Positions 19,215 through 27,854 of a stretch of 64,000 nucleotides of DNA are shown here, piece after piece (position 1 is the stretch's first letter; each line of letters opens with the position of its first letter). The position numbers and the translations under genes were made by a program. Under the pieces are notes generated by a model that saw only the letters and a list, made by a program, of their open reading frames with translations, was not told the origin of the DNA and did no database searches. Source of the stretch: Paraburkholderia podalyriae (GTDB lineage: Bacteria; Pseudomonadota; Gammaproteobacteria; Burkholderiales; Burkholderiaceae). The stretch lies in contig NZ_VZQQ01000010.1 of NCBI RefSeq assembly GCF_014397785.1, forward strand, positions 62,001 to 126,000, read 5' to 3'.

Positions 19215-19289
19215 GAGCCGGATGCGGGGATAACTCGCAAGTCCGGTTCCACGGGGGCCCCTATCCTGAAAGGATAGGGGCTACCCTAC
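19215..19289 (+). ncRNA. Group II intron catalytic domains V and VI
   Basis: Domain V runs from GAGCCGGA to TCCGGTTC (19215-19249): an 8-bp lower stem, AG bulge, upper stem TGCGGG/CTCGCA and loop GATAA. The AGC catalytic triad is at 19216-19218. Domain VI is a hairpin with CCCCTATCC/GGATAGGGG and an unpaired A at 19283 that would attack the 5' splice site. Confidence 0.88.
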
Positions 19290-19301
19290 TCACCTACTTA
19301 C

Positions 19302-19336
19302 AAGGCGTGCTCCGCTATTGTCCGGGCGCGCCTTTT
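19302..19336 (+). terminator. Terminator-like hairpin 18 nt before lepA
   Basis: AAGGCGTGCTC (19302-19312) pairs along all 11 positions with GGGCGCGCCTT (19324-19334), two of the pairs being G-U, with an 11-nt loop and four Ts at 19333-19336. It follows the intron directly and ends 17 nt before the lepA ATG. Confidence 0.6.
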
Positions 19337-19353
19337 CGCTTGATCGGCACTGA

Positions 19354-21147
19354 ATGGATCATATTCGTAACTTCTCGATCATTGCGCACATCGACCATGG
19401 CAAGTCGACGCTCGCCGATCGCATCATCCAGATTTGTGGCGGTCTGTCCGACCGCGAGATGGAAGCACAGGTGCTCGACTCGATGGATCTCGAGCGCGAG
19501 CGCGGCATTACCATCAAGGCGCAAACCGCCGCGTTGTCGTATCGCGCGCGTGACGGGCAGGTCTACAACCTGAACATGATCGATACACCGGGGCACGTCG
19601 ACTTCTCGTACGAGGTCAGCCGCTCGCTGTCCGCGTGCGAAGGCGCGCTGCTCGTCGTCGACGCGAGCCAGGGCGTGGAGGCGCAAACCGTCGCCAACTG
19701 TTACACGGCCATCGAACTCGGCGTCGAAGTGGTTCCGGTGTTGAACAAGATCGATCTGCCGGCGGCGAACCCCGAAAACGCGATCGCCGAGATCGAGGAC
19801 GTGATCGGCATCGACGCGACCGACGCGACGCATTGCAGCGCGAAGACGGGTCTCGGCGTCGAAGACGTGCTCGAAGCGTTGATCGCAAAAGTGCCGCCGC
19901 CGAAGGGCGGTTTGGAAGCGCCGCTGCAGGCGCTGATCATCGACTCGTGGTTCGACAACTACGTCGGCGTCGTGATGCTCGTACGCATCGTCAATGGCAC
20001 GCTGCGTCCGAAGGACAAGATCCGGCTGATGGCAACCGGCGCGCAGTTTCCAGTTGAACATATCGGCGTGTTCACGCCGAAGTCGAAGAATCTCGAATCG
20101 CTGTCGGCGGGGCAGGTGGGCTTCATCATCGCCGGTATCAAGGAACTCGCGGCGGCGAAGGTCGGCGACACGGTAACGCTCGTGAACCAGCCGGCGGCCG
20201 AGCCGCTGCCGGGCTTCAAGGAAGTGAAGCCGCAGGTGTTCGCGGGTCTCTATCCGGTCGAAGCGAACCAGTACGATGCGCTGCGCGACTCGCTCGAAAA
20301 GCTGAAGCTGAACGACGCGTCGCTGCAGTACGAGCCGGAAGTGTCGCAGGCGCTCGGTTTCGGTTTCCGATGCGGCTTCCTCGGTCTGTTGCACATGGAA
20401 ATCGTGCAGGAACGTCTGGAACGCGAGTTCGACATGGACCTGATCACGACGGCGCCGACCGTGGTCTACGAAGTCCTGCAGCGCGATGGCACGACCCTGA
20501 TGGTCGAGAACCCCGCCAAGATGCCAGAGCCATCCAAGATCGAGGAAGTGCGCGAGCCGATCGTCACCGTGAACCTGTACATGCCGCAAGAGTACGTCGG
20601 CGCGGTGATCACGTTGTGTACGCAGAAGCGCGGCAACCAGATCAACATGCAGTATCACGGCCGTCAGGTCCAACTCACGTACGAAATTCCGATGGGTGAA
20701 GTCGTGCTCGACTTCTTTGATCGTCTGAAGTCGATTTCGCGCGGTTATGCGTCGATGGATTACGAGTTCAAGGAATACCGCGCCTCCGACGTCGTGAAGG
20801 TCGACATGCTGATCAACGGCGACAAGGTCGATGCGCTGTCGGTTATCGTGCATCGCTCGCAAAGCCAGTACCGCGGCCGCGAAGTGGCAGCGAAAATGCG
20901 CGAGTTGATTCCCCGTCAGATGTACGACGTAGCGATTCAGGCCACGATCGGTTCGAACATTATTGCGCGCGAAAACATCAAAGCGTTGCGTAAGAACGTG
21001 CTGGCAAAATGCTACGGCGGCGATATTACGCGTAAGAAGAAGCTGCTCGAAAAGCAGAAGGCAGGCAAGAAGCGGATGAAGCAGGTGGGCTCGGTTGAAA
21101 TCCCGCAAGAGGCTTTCCTCGCTATCCTGCGTGTCGAAGACAAATAA
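19354..21147 (+). CDS. lepA: Elongation factor 4 (LepA), ribosomal GTPase
   Basis: 597 residues beginning [19 protein letters not shown] (P-loop AHIDHGKST), G2 RGITIK, G3 DTPGHVDF, G4 NKID. The EF-G-like domains and the LepA-specific C-terminus ([39 protein letters not shown]) are complete. LepA acts on stalled or mispositioned ribosomes and in 30S assembly. It starts the lepA-lepB-rnc-era-recO-pdxJ-acpS run. Its 5' leader carries the group II intron, so expression may depend on splicing or on readthrough. Confidence 0.97.
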   Translation: MDHIRNFSIIAHIDHGKSTLADRIIQICGGLSDREMEAQVLDSMDLERERGITIKAQTAALSYRARDGQVYNLNMIDTPGHVDFSYEVSRSLSACEGALLVVDASQGVEAQTVANCYTAIELGVEVVPVLNKIDLPAANPENAIAEIEDVIGIDATDATHCSAKTGLGVEDVLEALIAKVPPPKGGLEAPLQALIIDSWFDNYVGVVMLVRIVNGTLRPKDKIRLMATGAQFPVEHIGVFTPKSKNLESLSAGQVGFIIAGIKELAAAKVGDTVTLVNQPAAEPLPGFKEVKPQVFAGLYPVEANQYDALRDSLEKLKLNDASLQYEPEVSQALGFGFRCGFLGLLHMEIVQERLEREFDMDLITTAPTVVYEVLQRDGTTLMVENPAKMPEPSKIEEVREPIVTVNLYMPQEYVGAVITLCTQKRGNQINMQYHGRQVQLTYEIPMGEVVLDFFDRLKSISRGYASMDYEFKEYRASDVVKVDMLINGDKVDALSVIVHRSQSQYRGREVAAKMRELIPRQMYDVAIQATIGSNIIARENIKALRKNVLAKCYGGDITRKKKLLEKQKAGKKRMKQVGSVEIPQEAFLAILRVEDK

Positions 21148-21165
21148 GTTGAATAACGGAACGCT

Positions 21166-22059
21166 ATGAATTTTGCGCTGATTCTTTTTGTGCTCGTCGT
21201 TTTGACGGGTGTCGCATGGGTCGCGGACAAGCTGGTTTTTCTGCCGAAACGGCGCCGCGAGGCGGAAGCCGCGGTCGCCGAATTCGATCGTCAGCAGGCG
21301 CGCATCGGCGAGCGTTTCGCAGATGAAAATGCCGCGCAAACGCGCGCGCGTCTGCGCGACGACAAGTTGCGCCAGCCGTGGTGGCTCGAATATACGGCGA
21401 GTTTTTTTCCGGTGATTCTGGTGGTGTTCGTCGTGCGCTCGTTCGTGGTCGAGCCGTTCAAGATCCCATCGGGCTCCATGGTGCCGACGCTGCTGGTCGG
21501 CGACTTCATCCTCGTCAATAAATTCGAATACGGTCTTCGTTTGCCGATCATCAACACGAAGGTCACGCAGGGCCGCCCGGTCCAGCGTGGCGATGTTGTG
21601 GTGTTCCGTTATCCGAAGGACGAATCGGTTGACTACATCAAACGCGTGATTGGACTGCCGGGCGACGTGATCGAGTATCAGGACAAGAAGCTGACGATCA
21701 ACGGCAAGCCGGTGCCCGAAACGCCGCTGCCCGATTATCTCGACGAAGAGCGACTCGGTTATGCGAAGCAGTTCCAGGAAGATATCGACGGCCGCAAGAA
21801 TGCGATTCTGAATAATCCGGCGGTGCCGCCGTTCATTGTCGGTGCGGAAGACTATCCGTATCGCGACAACTGCCAGTACAACGCGCGTGGCGTGATCTGC
21901 AAAGTGCCGCCGGACAGTTTCTTCATGATGGGCGATAACCGTGACAACAGCGCGGATAGCCGGTACTGGGGTTTTGCGCCTGAACACAATATCGTTGGCC
22001 GCGCATTTTTCATCTGGATGAACTTCAGCGATCTGCGGCGCATCGGCTCTTTCCAGTGA
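21166..22059 (+). CDS. lepB: Signal peptidase I
   Basis: 297 residues. Two N-terminal membrane segments (about 3-25 and 80-96) place the catalytic domain in the periplasm. Nucleophile Ser104 in PSGSMVPTL, general base Lys159 in DYIKRVIGLPGD, and the box GDNRDNSADSRYWG is complete. Cleaves signal peptides of exported proteins such as RseB and MucD. Located 18 nt after lepA, the normal arrangement. Confidence 0.97.
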   Translation: MNFALILFVLVVLTGVAWVADKLVFLPKRRREAEAAVAEFDRQQARIGERFADENAAQTRARLRDDKLRQPWWLEYTASFFPVILVVFVVRSFVVEPFKIPSGSMVPTLLVGDFILVNKFEYGLRLPIINTKVTQGRPVQRGDVVVFRYPKDESVDYIKRVIGLPGDVIEYQDKKLTINGKPVPETPLPDYLDEERLGYAKQFQEDIDGRKNAILNNPAVPPFIVGAEDYPYRDNCQYNARGVICKVPPDSFFMMGDNRDNSADSRYWGFAPEHNIVGRAFFIWMNFSDLRRIGSFQ

Positions 22060-22092
22060 GTCGCGTGCATTGTCGCTTGTTGATCGCTTCTC

Positions 22093-22140
22093 ACACGCCG
22101 CGCGAATAATCGGCATCCGGTTATCCCGGTCGCGGCGTGT
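22093..22140 (+). promoter_or_regulatory. Long double-stranded leader hairpin before rnc
   Basis: ACACGCCGCG (22093-22102) pairs with CGCGGCGTGT (22131-22140); inside it ATAATCGG pairs with CCGGTTAT around a 3-nt loop. Together this is 18 bp in one arm interrupted by a small internal loop, ending 104 nt before the RNase III start. In E. coli, RNase III cleaves a hairpin in its own leader; the same role is a reasonable inference here. Confidence 0.55.
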
Positions 22141-22243
22141 TGTCATGCTACTTTAAGAAGTCGCGGTAACGTCGCTTCACTACGCTTTTTCCGCTGGCGC
22201 CCCGCGTTTCCGCCGGGTCAGGCGCCCGCGTTATACTCTGCCC

Positions 22244-23515
22244 ATGCCCCTATCTCCGTTGGAAAGCCGTTTGCGCTACGAATTTCGCAATGCGGAATTG
22301 CTGCGCCAGGCTTTAACCCACCGCAGTCATAGCTCCACGCATAACGAACGGCTCGAATTTCTCGGCGACTCCGTTCTGAATTGCGCGGTGGCTGCGCTTT
22401 TGTTCCAACGTTTCGGCAAACTCGACGAAGGCGACCTGTCGCGCGTGCGCGCCAATCTGGTGAAACAGCAGTCGCTCTATGAGATCGCTCAGGCACTCAA
22501 TATTTCGGAGGGCCTGCGGCTCGGCGAGGGCGAGTTGCGCAGCGGCGGCTTCCGCCGGCCGTCGATCCTCGCCGATACCCTCGAGGCAGTGCTCGGGGCG
22601 ATCTTTCTTGACGGCGGCTTCGAGGCTGCCCAGACGGTCATCAAGCGCCTTTACGTGCCGATCCTCGACCATATCGACCCGCGCACGCTCGGCAAGGACG
22701 CAAAGACGCTGCTGCAGGAGTATCTGCAGGGCCACAAGATTGCGTTGCCTACCTATACGGTCGTCGCCACCCATGGTGCAGCGCACAATCAGCAGTTCGA
22801 AGTCGAATGCACGGTGCCGAAGCTGGACGTCAAGGTGTCCGGCTCGGGTGCGAGCCGTCGCGCGGCGGAGCAGGCGGCCGCAAAGAAGGCGCTCGACGAA
22901 GTGATGGCCGCGGCGCCAGCCGTGGTCGCGAAGTCGAAGCGCTCGAAGGGCGCGCGCGCAGCAAAAAACGCCGAGCAGGAAATCGTGCCGGGCGTGACCG
23001 GCGTGCAGGCCGCACTGGATCTGCGCACACCAGATCGCAAGAGCGCGCGCGGTGAAGGGCGCGTCGCTGCCGCGGTGGAAGCCCATGCCGACAAGCCTGT
23101 CGCGGAAAAGTCAGCGGTTGAAAGACCTGCAGCCGAGCGTGCCGCGCCGGGTGCGGCCGGTGCGCCGCTGGCCGTGATCCGTGCCGCGCATGTGGAGTAC
23201 AGCGCACAGGACAAGCCGGAGCACGCCGACAAGTCCGAGAGGGCCGACAAGGTTTCGATCCACACAGGCGAGAAACCTGCCGACAAGCCGGCCGAAAAGT
23301 CCGTCGCGGACAAAACACCCGACCTCAAAGCCGACGCACCGTCGCACGCTCGCAGCGCAGATCGTCAGCGCAGCCGCGAAACCACAACGGGCACTGCCGC
23401 ATCGAGCGTTACCGCCGCGCCCGTACCGGTTGTGTCGGCGGCCCCAGCACCTGCCGAACACGAACCCGGCATTGCCGACGCGGTGCAAACGCGCGTCGCC
23501 GATGCGGGCCATTGA
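22244..23515 (+). CDS. rnc: Ribonuclease III with a long disordered C-terminal extension
   Basis: 423 residues, against about 226 in E. coli. The catalytic domain has the signature [13 protein letters not shown], and the dsRNA-binding domain (about residues 153-225) contains [18 protein letters not shown] and [17 protein letters not shown]. From about residue 230 to the end the chain is low-complexity and rich in Ala, Lys, Glu, Asp and Pro with repeated ADK/PAEK-like units, predicted to be disordered. Such tails occur in Burkholderia RNase III; their role is not known to me. RNase III processes rRNA precursors and regulatory duplex RNA. Confidence 0.95.
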   Translation: MPLSPLESRLRYEFRNAELLRQALTHRSHSSTHNERLEFLGDSVLNCAVAALLFQRFGKLDEGDLSRVRANLVKQQSLYEIAQALNISEGLRLGEGELRSGGFRRPSILADTLEAVLGAIFLDGGFEAAQTVIKRLYVPILDHIDPRTLGKDAKTLLQEYLQGHKIALPTYTVVATHGAAHNQQFEVECTVPKLDVKVSGSGASRRAAEQAAAKKALDEVMAAAPAVVAKSKRSKGARAAKNAEQEIVPGVTGVQAALDLRTPDRKSARGEGRVAAAVEAHADKPVAEKSAVERPAAERAAPGAAGAPLAVIRAAHVEYSAQDKPEHADKSERADKVSIHTGEKPADKPAEKSVADKTPDLKADAPSHARSADRQRSRETTTGTAASSVTAAPVPVVSAAPAPAEHEPGIADAVQTRVADAGH

Positions 23516-23569
23516 TTGCCATCGGCGTGCGCGTCGCGCGCACCGAACTGAACCTGCCGTAGTCCGAAT

Positions 23570-24469
23570 ATGAACGCTCCCACTTCCACTGGTTTTCGCT
23601 GCGGCATGGTCGCGATCGTCGGCCGTCCGAACGTCGGCAAGTCCACGCTGATGAACGCGCTGGTCGGCCAGAAAGTCAGTATCACGTCGCGCAAGGCACA
23701 GACCACGCGCCATCGCATCACCGGCATCCACACGCTCGAAGACGCGCAGTACATCTTCGTCGATACGCCGGGTTTCCAGACCAAACATAGCGGCGCGCTG
23801 AACCGGTCGCTGAATCGCGCTGTCACGTCGACGCTGAGCTCGGTCGACGCCATCCTGTTCGTCATCGAAGCGGGCCGCTTTGGCCCCGACGACCAGAGGG
23901 TGCTCGATCTGATCCCGGCGAAGGCGCCGACGCTGCTGATCGCGAACAAGCTCGATCGCGTGTCGGACAAGGACTCGCTGTTCCCGTTCATGCAGCAGAT
24001 GAGCACGCTACGCGAGTTCAACGAGATCGTGCCGCTGTCGGCAAAAAATCCTGACGATATCAAGCGTCTGATGGCGACCGTCAAGCCGTTCCTGCCCGAA
24101 GGCGAGCCGATCTACGGAGAGGACGACCTGACCGATCGCAGCGAGCGCTTCCTTGCCGCCGAAATCCTGCGCGAGAAAGTTTTCCGCTGGACCGGCGACG
24201 AACTGCCATACACGAGCACTGTTCTGATCGACAAGTTCGAGACCGAAGGGCGGCTGCGCCGTATCTTCGCGACGATCCTCGTCGATCGCGACACGCACAA
24301 GGCGATGATCATCGGCCAGAAAGGCGCGAAGCTGAAGCAGATCAGCACCGAGGCGCGTCTCGACATGGCAAAGCTGTTCGACGGGCCGGTGTACCTCGAA
24401 ACCTTCGTCAAGGTGAAGAGCGGCTGGGCCGACAACGAAGCCGGGCTTCGTGCGTATGGGTACGAATGA
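23570..24469 (+). CDS. era: GTPase Era
   Basis: 299 residues. G1 [10 protein letters not shown]3 DTPG, G4 NKLD, and the C-terminal KH domain containing [20 protein letters not shown], whose GxxG loop binds the 3' end of 16S rRNA. Acts in 30S maturation. Directly after rnc, as in most proteobacteria; recO overlaps its last codons. Confidence 0.97.
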   Translation: MNAPTSTGFRCGMVAIVGRPNVGKSTLMNALVGQKVSITSRKAQTTRHRITGIHTLEDAQYIFVDTPGFQTKHSGALNRSLNRAVTSTLSSVDAILFVIEAGRFGPDDQRVLDLIPAKAPTLLIANKLDRVSDKDSLFPFMQQMSTLREFNEIVPLSAKNPDDIKRLMATVKPFLPEGEPIYGEDDLTDRSERFLAAEILREKVFRWTGDELPYTSTVLIDKFETEGRLRRIFATILVDRDTHKAMIIGQKGAKLKQISTEARLDMAKLFDGPVYLETFVKVKSGWADNEAGLRAYGYE

Positions 24470-25397
24470 CGCGTGGATGACGCTGAATTCGGACTCGGCT
24501 CCGGACGACCCGGAGCACGAGCCGTCGCGGCCCGCGCGTAGCGCGAGGGAATCGTCGACTGAATCAAAAAGCGCAACAAGCCCAACAAGCGCGAAAAGCC
24601 CAAAAAGCGTGAAAAGCGCACCCGCCGACGACGGCGAGCCGCGCAAAACGCCGGCGCGTCGCGCGCCGCGCACGTCCGCATCCGAATACCGGATCACCGA
24701 ACAGCCCGCGTTCGTGCTGCATAGCTACCCGTATCGCGAGACCAGCCTGATCATCGACGTGCTGTCGCGCGATCACGGCCGTCTCGCGCTTGTCGCGAAG
24801 GGCGCAAAGCGCCCGCACTCCGCGTTGCGCGGCGTGCTGCAAACCTTCCAGCCGCTGTCGCTCGCGTGGTCGGGCAAGTCCGAAATGCGCACGCTGACCG
24901 GCGCCGAATGGGTCGGCGGCATGCTGCCGCTGACCGGCGACGCGCTGTTGTGTGGTTTCTACGTCAATGAACTGCTGGTGCGCTTTTGCGCGCGCGAAGA
25001 CCCGCATCCTCAGTTGTTCCATCACTACGTCGTCACGCTGACGCGACTCGCGCACGATGAGCCGCCAGTGCAGGTGCTGCGCTCGTTCGAACGCGTGCTG
25101 CTACGCGAGACCGGTTACGCGATGGCCCTCGACCGCACGGTCGCGCGCAAAGCGGTGCTCGCCGACGGCCGCTACGTATTCGATCCCGAGCGCGGCGTGC
25201 GCGAGGCATCGGACGAATGGCCCGCGCAGTGGCCGGTGGTGTCGGGACAAACCTTGCTCGATATGGAAAAGGACGATTACCATCGAGCGCAGACCGTCGC
25301 GCAAAGCAAAACGCTGATGCGCTTCCTGCTCAACACCTATCTCGGCGGCGCGCCGCTTGCCACCCGCCAGATCCTGATCGACCTGCAGAACTTATGA
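24456..25397 (+). CDS. recO: DNA repair protein RecO
   Basis: 313 residues from ATG 24456; GTG 24450 and ATG 24477 are alternatives, none with a clear ribosome site, and the gene overlaps era by 14 nt. The first 70 residues are a low-complexity Ser/Lys/Ala/Pro tail encoded by short AAAAGC-like direct repeats (about 24567-24618). The OB-fold starts at [16 protein letters not shown] and includes [17 protein letters not shown]; the C-terminal helical part includes [16 protein letters not shown]. RecO loads RecA onto SSB-coated gaps. The pdxJ start overlaps its stop by 4 nt. Confidence 0.92.
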   Translation: MGTNDAWMTLNSDSAPDDPEHEPSRPARSARESSTESKSATSPTSAKSPKSVKSAPADDGEPRKTPARRAPRTSASEYRITEQPAFVLHSYPYRETSLIIDVLSRDHGRLALVAKGAKRPHSALRGVLQTFQPLSLAWSGKSEMRTLTGAEWVGGMLPLTGDALLCGFYVNELLVRFCAREDPHPQLFHHYVVTLTRLAHDEPPVQVLRSFERVLLRETGYAMALDRTVARKAVLADGRYVFDPERGVREASDEWPAQWPVVSGQTLLDMEKDDYHRAQTVAQSKTLMRFLLNTYLGGAPLATRQILIDLQNL

Positions 25398-26158
25398 GCT
25401 TCTTCCTGACTTCGCCGACTGTGATCGACCTTGGCGTGAACATCGACCACGTCGCCACGCTGCGCAACGCGCGCGGCACGTCCTATCCCGATCCGATCCG
25501 CGCCGCGCTGATGGCCGAAGAAGCCGGCGCCGATGCGATCACGCTGCATCTGCGAGAAGACCGGCGGCACATCGTCGATGCGGACGTTCACAAGCTGCGT
25601 CCGCTGCTGAAAACCCGCATGAATCTCGAATGCGCGGTCACGCCGGAAATGCTCGACATCGCGTGCCAGGTGCAACCGCACGACGTGTGCCTGGTGCCGG
25701 AAAAGCGCGAGGAACTGACGACAGAAGGCGGCCTCGATGTCGCCGGGCAGTTCGAGGCGGTGCGCGCCGCGTGCAAGCAACTCGCGGACGCGAACTCGCG
25801 CGTCTCGCTGTTCATCGACCCCGAGGAAACGCAGATTCGCGCCGCGCACGAAGCCGGGGCGCCGGTGATCGAACTGCACACCGGCCGTTATGCGGAAGCG
25901 CACGATCCCGTCGAACAGCAGCGCGAATACGAGCGCATCGTGCGCGCGGTCGAATTCGGCGCGACGCTCGGCCTCAAAGTGAACGCCGGCCACGGCCTGC
26001 ACTACACGAACGTGCAGCAGATCGCGGCGATCGATGGCATCGTCGAACTCAACATCGGCCATGCGATCGTCGCGCACGCGATCTTCGCGGGCTGGGACAA
26101 CGCGGTGCGCGAGATGAAGGCGATCATGGTCGCCGCGCGTCTCGGCGCGCGCGCGTAA
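25394..26158 (+). CDS. pdxJ: Pyridoxine 5'-phosphate synthase
   Basis: 254 residues, starting at the ATG that overlaps the recO stop (ATGA). Signature [17 protein letters not shown] with the active-site His, then [12 protein letters not shown] and catalytic Glu in [11 protein letters not shown]; phosphate-binding GHGLHYTN and ELNIGHAIV near the end. Condenses 1-deoxyxylulose 5-phosphate with 3-amino-1-hydroxyacetone phosphate in vitamin B6 synthesis. The recO-pdxJ-acpS order is conserved. Confidence 0.96.
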   Translation: MSFFLTSPTVIDLGVNIDHVATLRNARGTSYPDPIRAALMAEEAGADAITLHLREDRRHIVDADVHKLRPLLKTRMNLECAVTPEMLDIACQVQPHDVCLVPEKREELTTEGGLDVAGQFEAVRAACKQLADANSRVSLFIDPEETQIRAAHEAGAPVIELHTGRYAEAHDPVEQQREYERIVRAVEFGATLGLKVNAGHGLHYTNVQQIAAIDGIVELNIGHAIVAHAIFAGWDNAVREMKAIMVAARLGARA

Positions 26159-26182
26159 CGCAACCTGGCGACGGACGCACGC

Positions 26183-26650
26183 ATGGCCATCTACGGCATC
26201 GGCACCGACATCGTTCAGGTGAGCCGCGTAGCAGCGGTGATGACTCGCACCAATGGCCGATTCGCGGAGAAAGTGCTCGGTCCCGACGAATTACGCGTGT
26301 ACCACGCGCGCCACGCCCGTTCGGCGGCGCGCGGTCTCGCGTTTCTCGCGACGCGCTTCTCGGCGAAAGAGGCGTTCTCGAAGGCAATCGGCCTCGGCAT
26401 GCACTGGCCGATGACCTGGCGCACGTTGCAGACGCTGAACCGGCCAAGCGGCGAGCCGATGGTGGTCGCCTCCGGCGAGCTGGCCCACTGGCTCGACGCG
26501 CGCGGCATCACAGCGCGCGTGACGATCAGTGACGAGCGTGATTACGCGGTGTCGTTCGTGATCGCCGAGACGCAGCGGCCGGGCGGGACGCAAGCCCCGG
26601 CTGAAGCGCCGGCGTCACGGGCTTGCGCTGCGCACTCCGCCACCGAATAA
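26183..26650 (+). CDS. acpS: Holo-ACP synthase
   Basis: 155 residues, about 25-30 longer than E. coli AcpS through a loop and a Pro/Ala-rich C-terminal tail. Metal ligands are Asp8 ([11 protein letters not shown]) and the Glu in [12 protein letters not shown]. Transfers 4'-phosphopantetheine from CoA to Ser37 of AcpP encoded at 9.7 kb. Follows pdxJ by 24 nt. Confidence 0.93.
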   Translation: MAIYGIGTDIVQVSRVAAVMTRTNGRFAEKVLGPDELRVYHARHARSAARGLAFLATRFSAKEAFSKAIGLGMHWPMTWRTLQTLNRPSGEPMVVASGELAHWLDARGITARVTISDERDYAVSFVIAETQRPGGTQAPAEAPASRACAAHSATE

Positions 26651-26715
26651 AAACGTGAACGCGGCCGCTGCCGGTCGCGTTAGTCTTGCCTCAGTCTCCT
26701 TTCCAGCGGAATTCG

Positions 26716-27744
26716 ATGAAAACCACACCCGGACCGGTGATGCTCGACGTAGTCGGCAAAACGCTGAACCGCGATGACAAAAGGCGTCTCGCTCACCCGA
26801 TGACCGGCGGCGTGATCCTGTTCGCGCGCCACTACGAGAGCCGCGCGCAACTGATCGCGCTGACCGCTGCAATCCGCGCGATTCGCCCGGATCTGCTGAT
26901 CGCCGTCGATCACGAAGGCGGCCGCGTGCAGCGCTTTCGCACCGACGGTTTCACGGTGCTGCCATCGATGGGCAAGCTCGGCGCGCTGTGGGACCAAGAT
27001 GTGCTGCACGCGACCAAGGTGACGACCGCGGTCGGCTACATCCTCGCCGCGGAGCTGCGCGCGTGCGGTATCGACATGAGTTTCACGCCGGTGCTCGACC
27101 TCGATTACGGGTACTCGCAGGTCATCGGCGATCGCGCGTTTCACCGCGATCCGCGCGTGGTCGCGCTGCTCGCGAAGAGTTTGAACCACGGCCTTGCACT
27201 CGCGGGCATGAGCAACTGCGGCAAGCATTTCCCGGGGCATGGCTTCGCGCAGGCGGACTCGCACGTCGCGATGCCGGTCGACGAACGCCCGCTCGACGAG
27301 ATCCTCGGCAACGACGTCGCGCCGTACGACTGGCTCGGTCTGTCGCTTGGCGCAGTGCTCCCCGCGCACGTCGTCTATCCGCGGGTCGATGCAAAACCGG
27401 CCGGCTTCTCGCGCATCTGGCTGCAGGACATCCTGCGCGGCAAGCTTGGTTTCGAAGGCGCGATTTTCAGCGACGATCTGTCGATGGAAGCCGCGCGCCA
27501 GGGCGGCACGCTGGCCGAAGGCGCGGCGGCAGCCCTCGAGGCCGGCTGCGACATGGTGCTGATCTGCAACCAGCCGCACGAAGCGGAGAAGGTGCTCGAC
27601 GCGCTGCGCGTCACGCCGTCGAAGGAATCGCGGCGGCGTCTGAAGCGCATGCGGCCGCGCGGCAAGGCGCTCACCTGGGGTAAGCTGATGGCCGAGCCAC
27701 GCTACGCCGAAGCGCAGAGGCTGTTGCGCAGCGCATTTGCATAA
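26716..27744 (+). CDS. nagZ: Beta-N-acetylhexosaminidase NagZ (GH3)
   Basis: 342 residues from ATG 26716. GH3 features: VDHEGGRVQRFR, the NagZ catalytic dyad loop GKHFPGHGFAQADSH and nucleophile Asp in FSDDLSMEA. Cytoplasmic enzyme that removes GlcNAc from anhydro-muropeptides in cell wall recycling. Last + strand gene of the lepA run, ended by a strong bidirectional terminator. Confidence 0.96.
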   Translation: MKTTPGPVMLDVVGKTLNRDDKRRLAHPMTGGVILFARHYESRAQLIALTAAIRAIRPDLLIAVDHEGGRVQRFRTDGFTVLPSMGKLGALWDQDVLHATKVTTAVGYILAAELRACGIDMSFTPVLDLDYGYSQVIGDRAFHRDPRVVALLAKSLNHGLALAGMSNCGKHFPGHGFAQADSHVAMPVDERPLDEILGNDVAPYDWLGLSLGAVLPAHVVYPRVDAKPAGFSRIWLQDILRGKLGFEGAIFSDDLSMEAARQGGTLAEGAAAALEAGCDMVLICNQPHEAEKVLDALRVTPSKESRRRLKRMRPRGKALTWGKLMAEPRYAEAQRLLRSAFA

Positions 27745-27750
27745 ACGGAA

Positions 27751-27785
27751 ATGACGCCTTGAAGCCATTCAAGGCGCCATTTTTT
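27751..27785. terminator. Bidirectional terminator between nagZ and the convergent regulator
   Basis: CGCCTTGAA (27755-27763) and TTCAAGGCG (27768-27776) form a perfect 9-bp stem with a 4-nt loop; the flanks ATG/CAT extend it and six Ts follow on the + strand. Confidence 0.8.
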
Positions 27786-27854
27786 ATCAGCTTCGAACGG
27801 TGCGAGCCTCCGTTGAGCTTTGCCAGGCATTCGCGGCACGCGCGACCCGAGCGC

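Larger units (their letters stand above)
16419..19289 (+). mobile_element. Group II intron (retroelement) with intact maturase, in lepA leader
   Basis: Left end placed at GTGCGAC (16419), which fits the GUGYG 5' splice consensus; right end at CCTAC (19289), 7 nt from a bulged A (19283) in a domain VI helix. Both ends are inferred: a CTCAC end at 19293 is also possible. About 1.05 kb of structured RNA (domains I-III) precedes the ORF, including a GAGC-GAAA-GCTC hairpin near 16735-16750 and an 11-bp CCCGCCCAGTC/GACTGGGCGGG hairpin at about 16646-16687. Domain V is clear at 19215-19249. The host sequence resumes 65 nt before lepA. Class appears chloroplast-like (CL), judged from the protein. Confidence 0.88.

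Noticed and set aside
19315..22146. A 943-codon minus-strand frame over lepA and lepB
   Set aside because: Antisense shadow of two clear essential genes.
22232..22243. TATACT just before rnc as a leaderless promoter
   Set aside because: No matching -35, and rnc lies within a continuous operon, so the match is probably chance.
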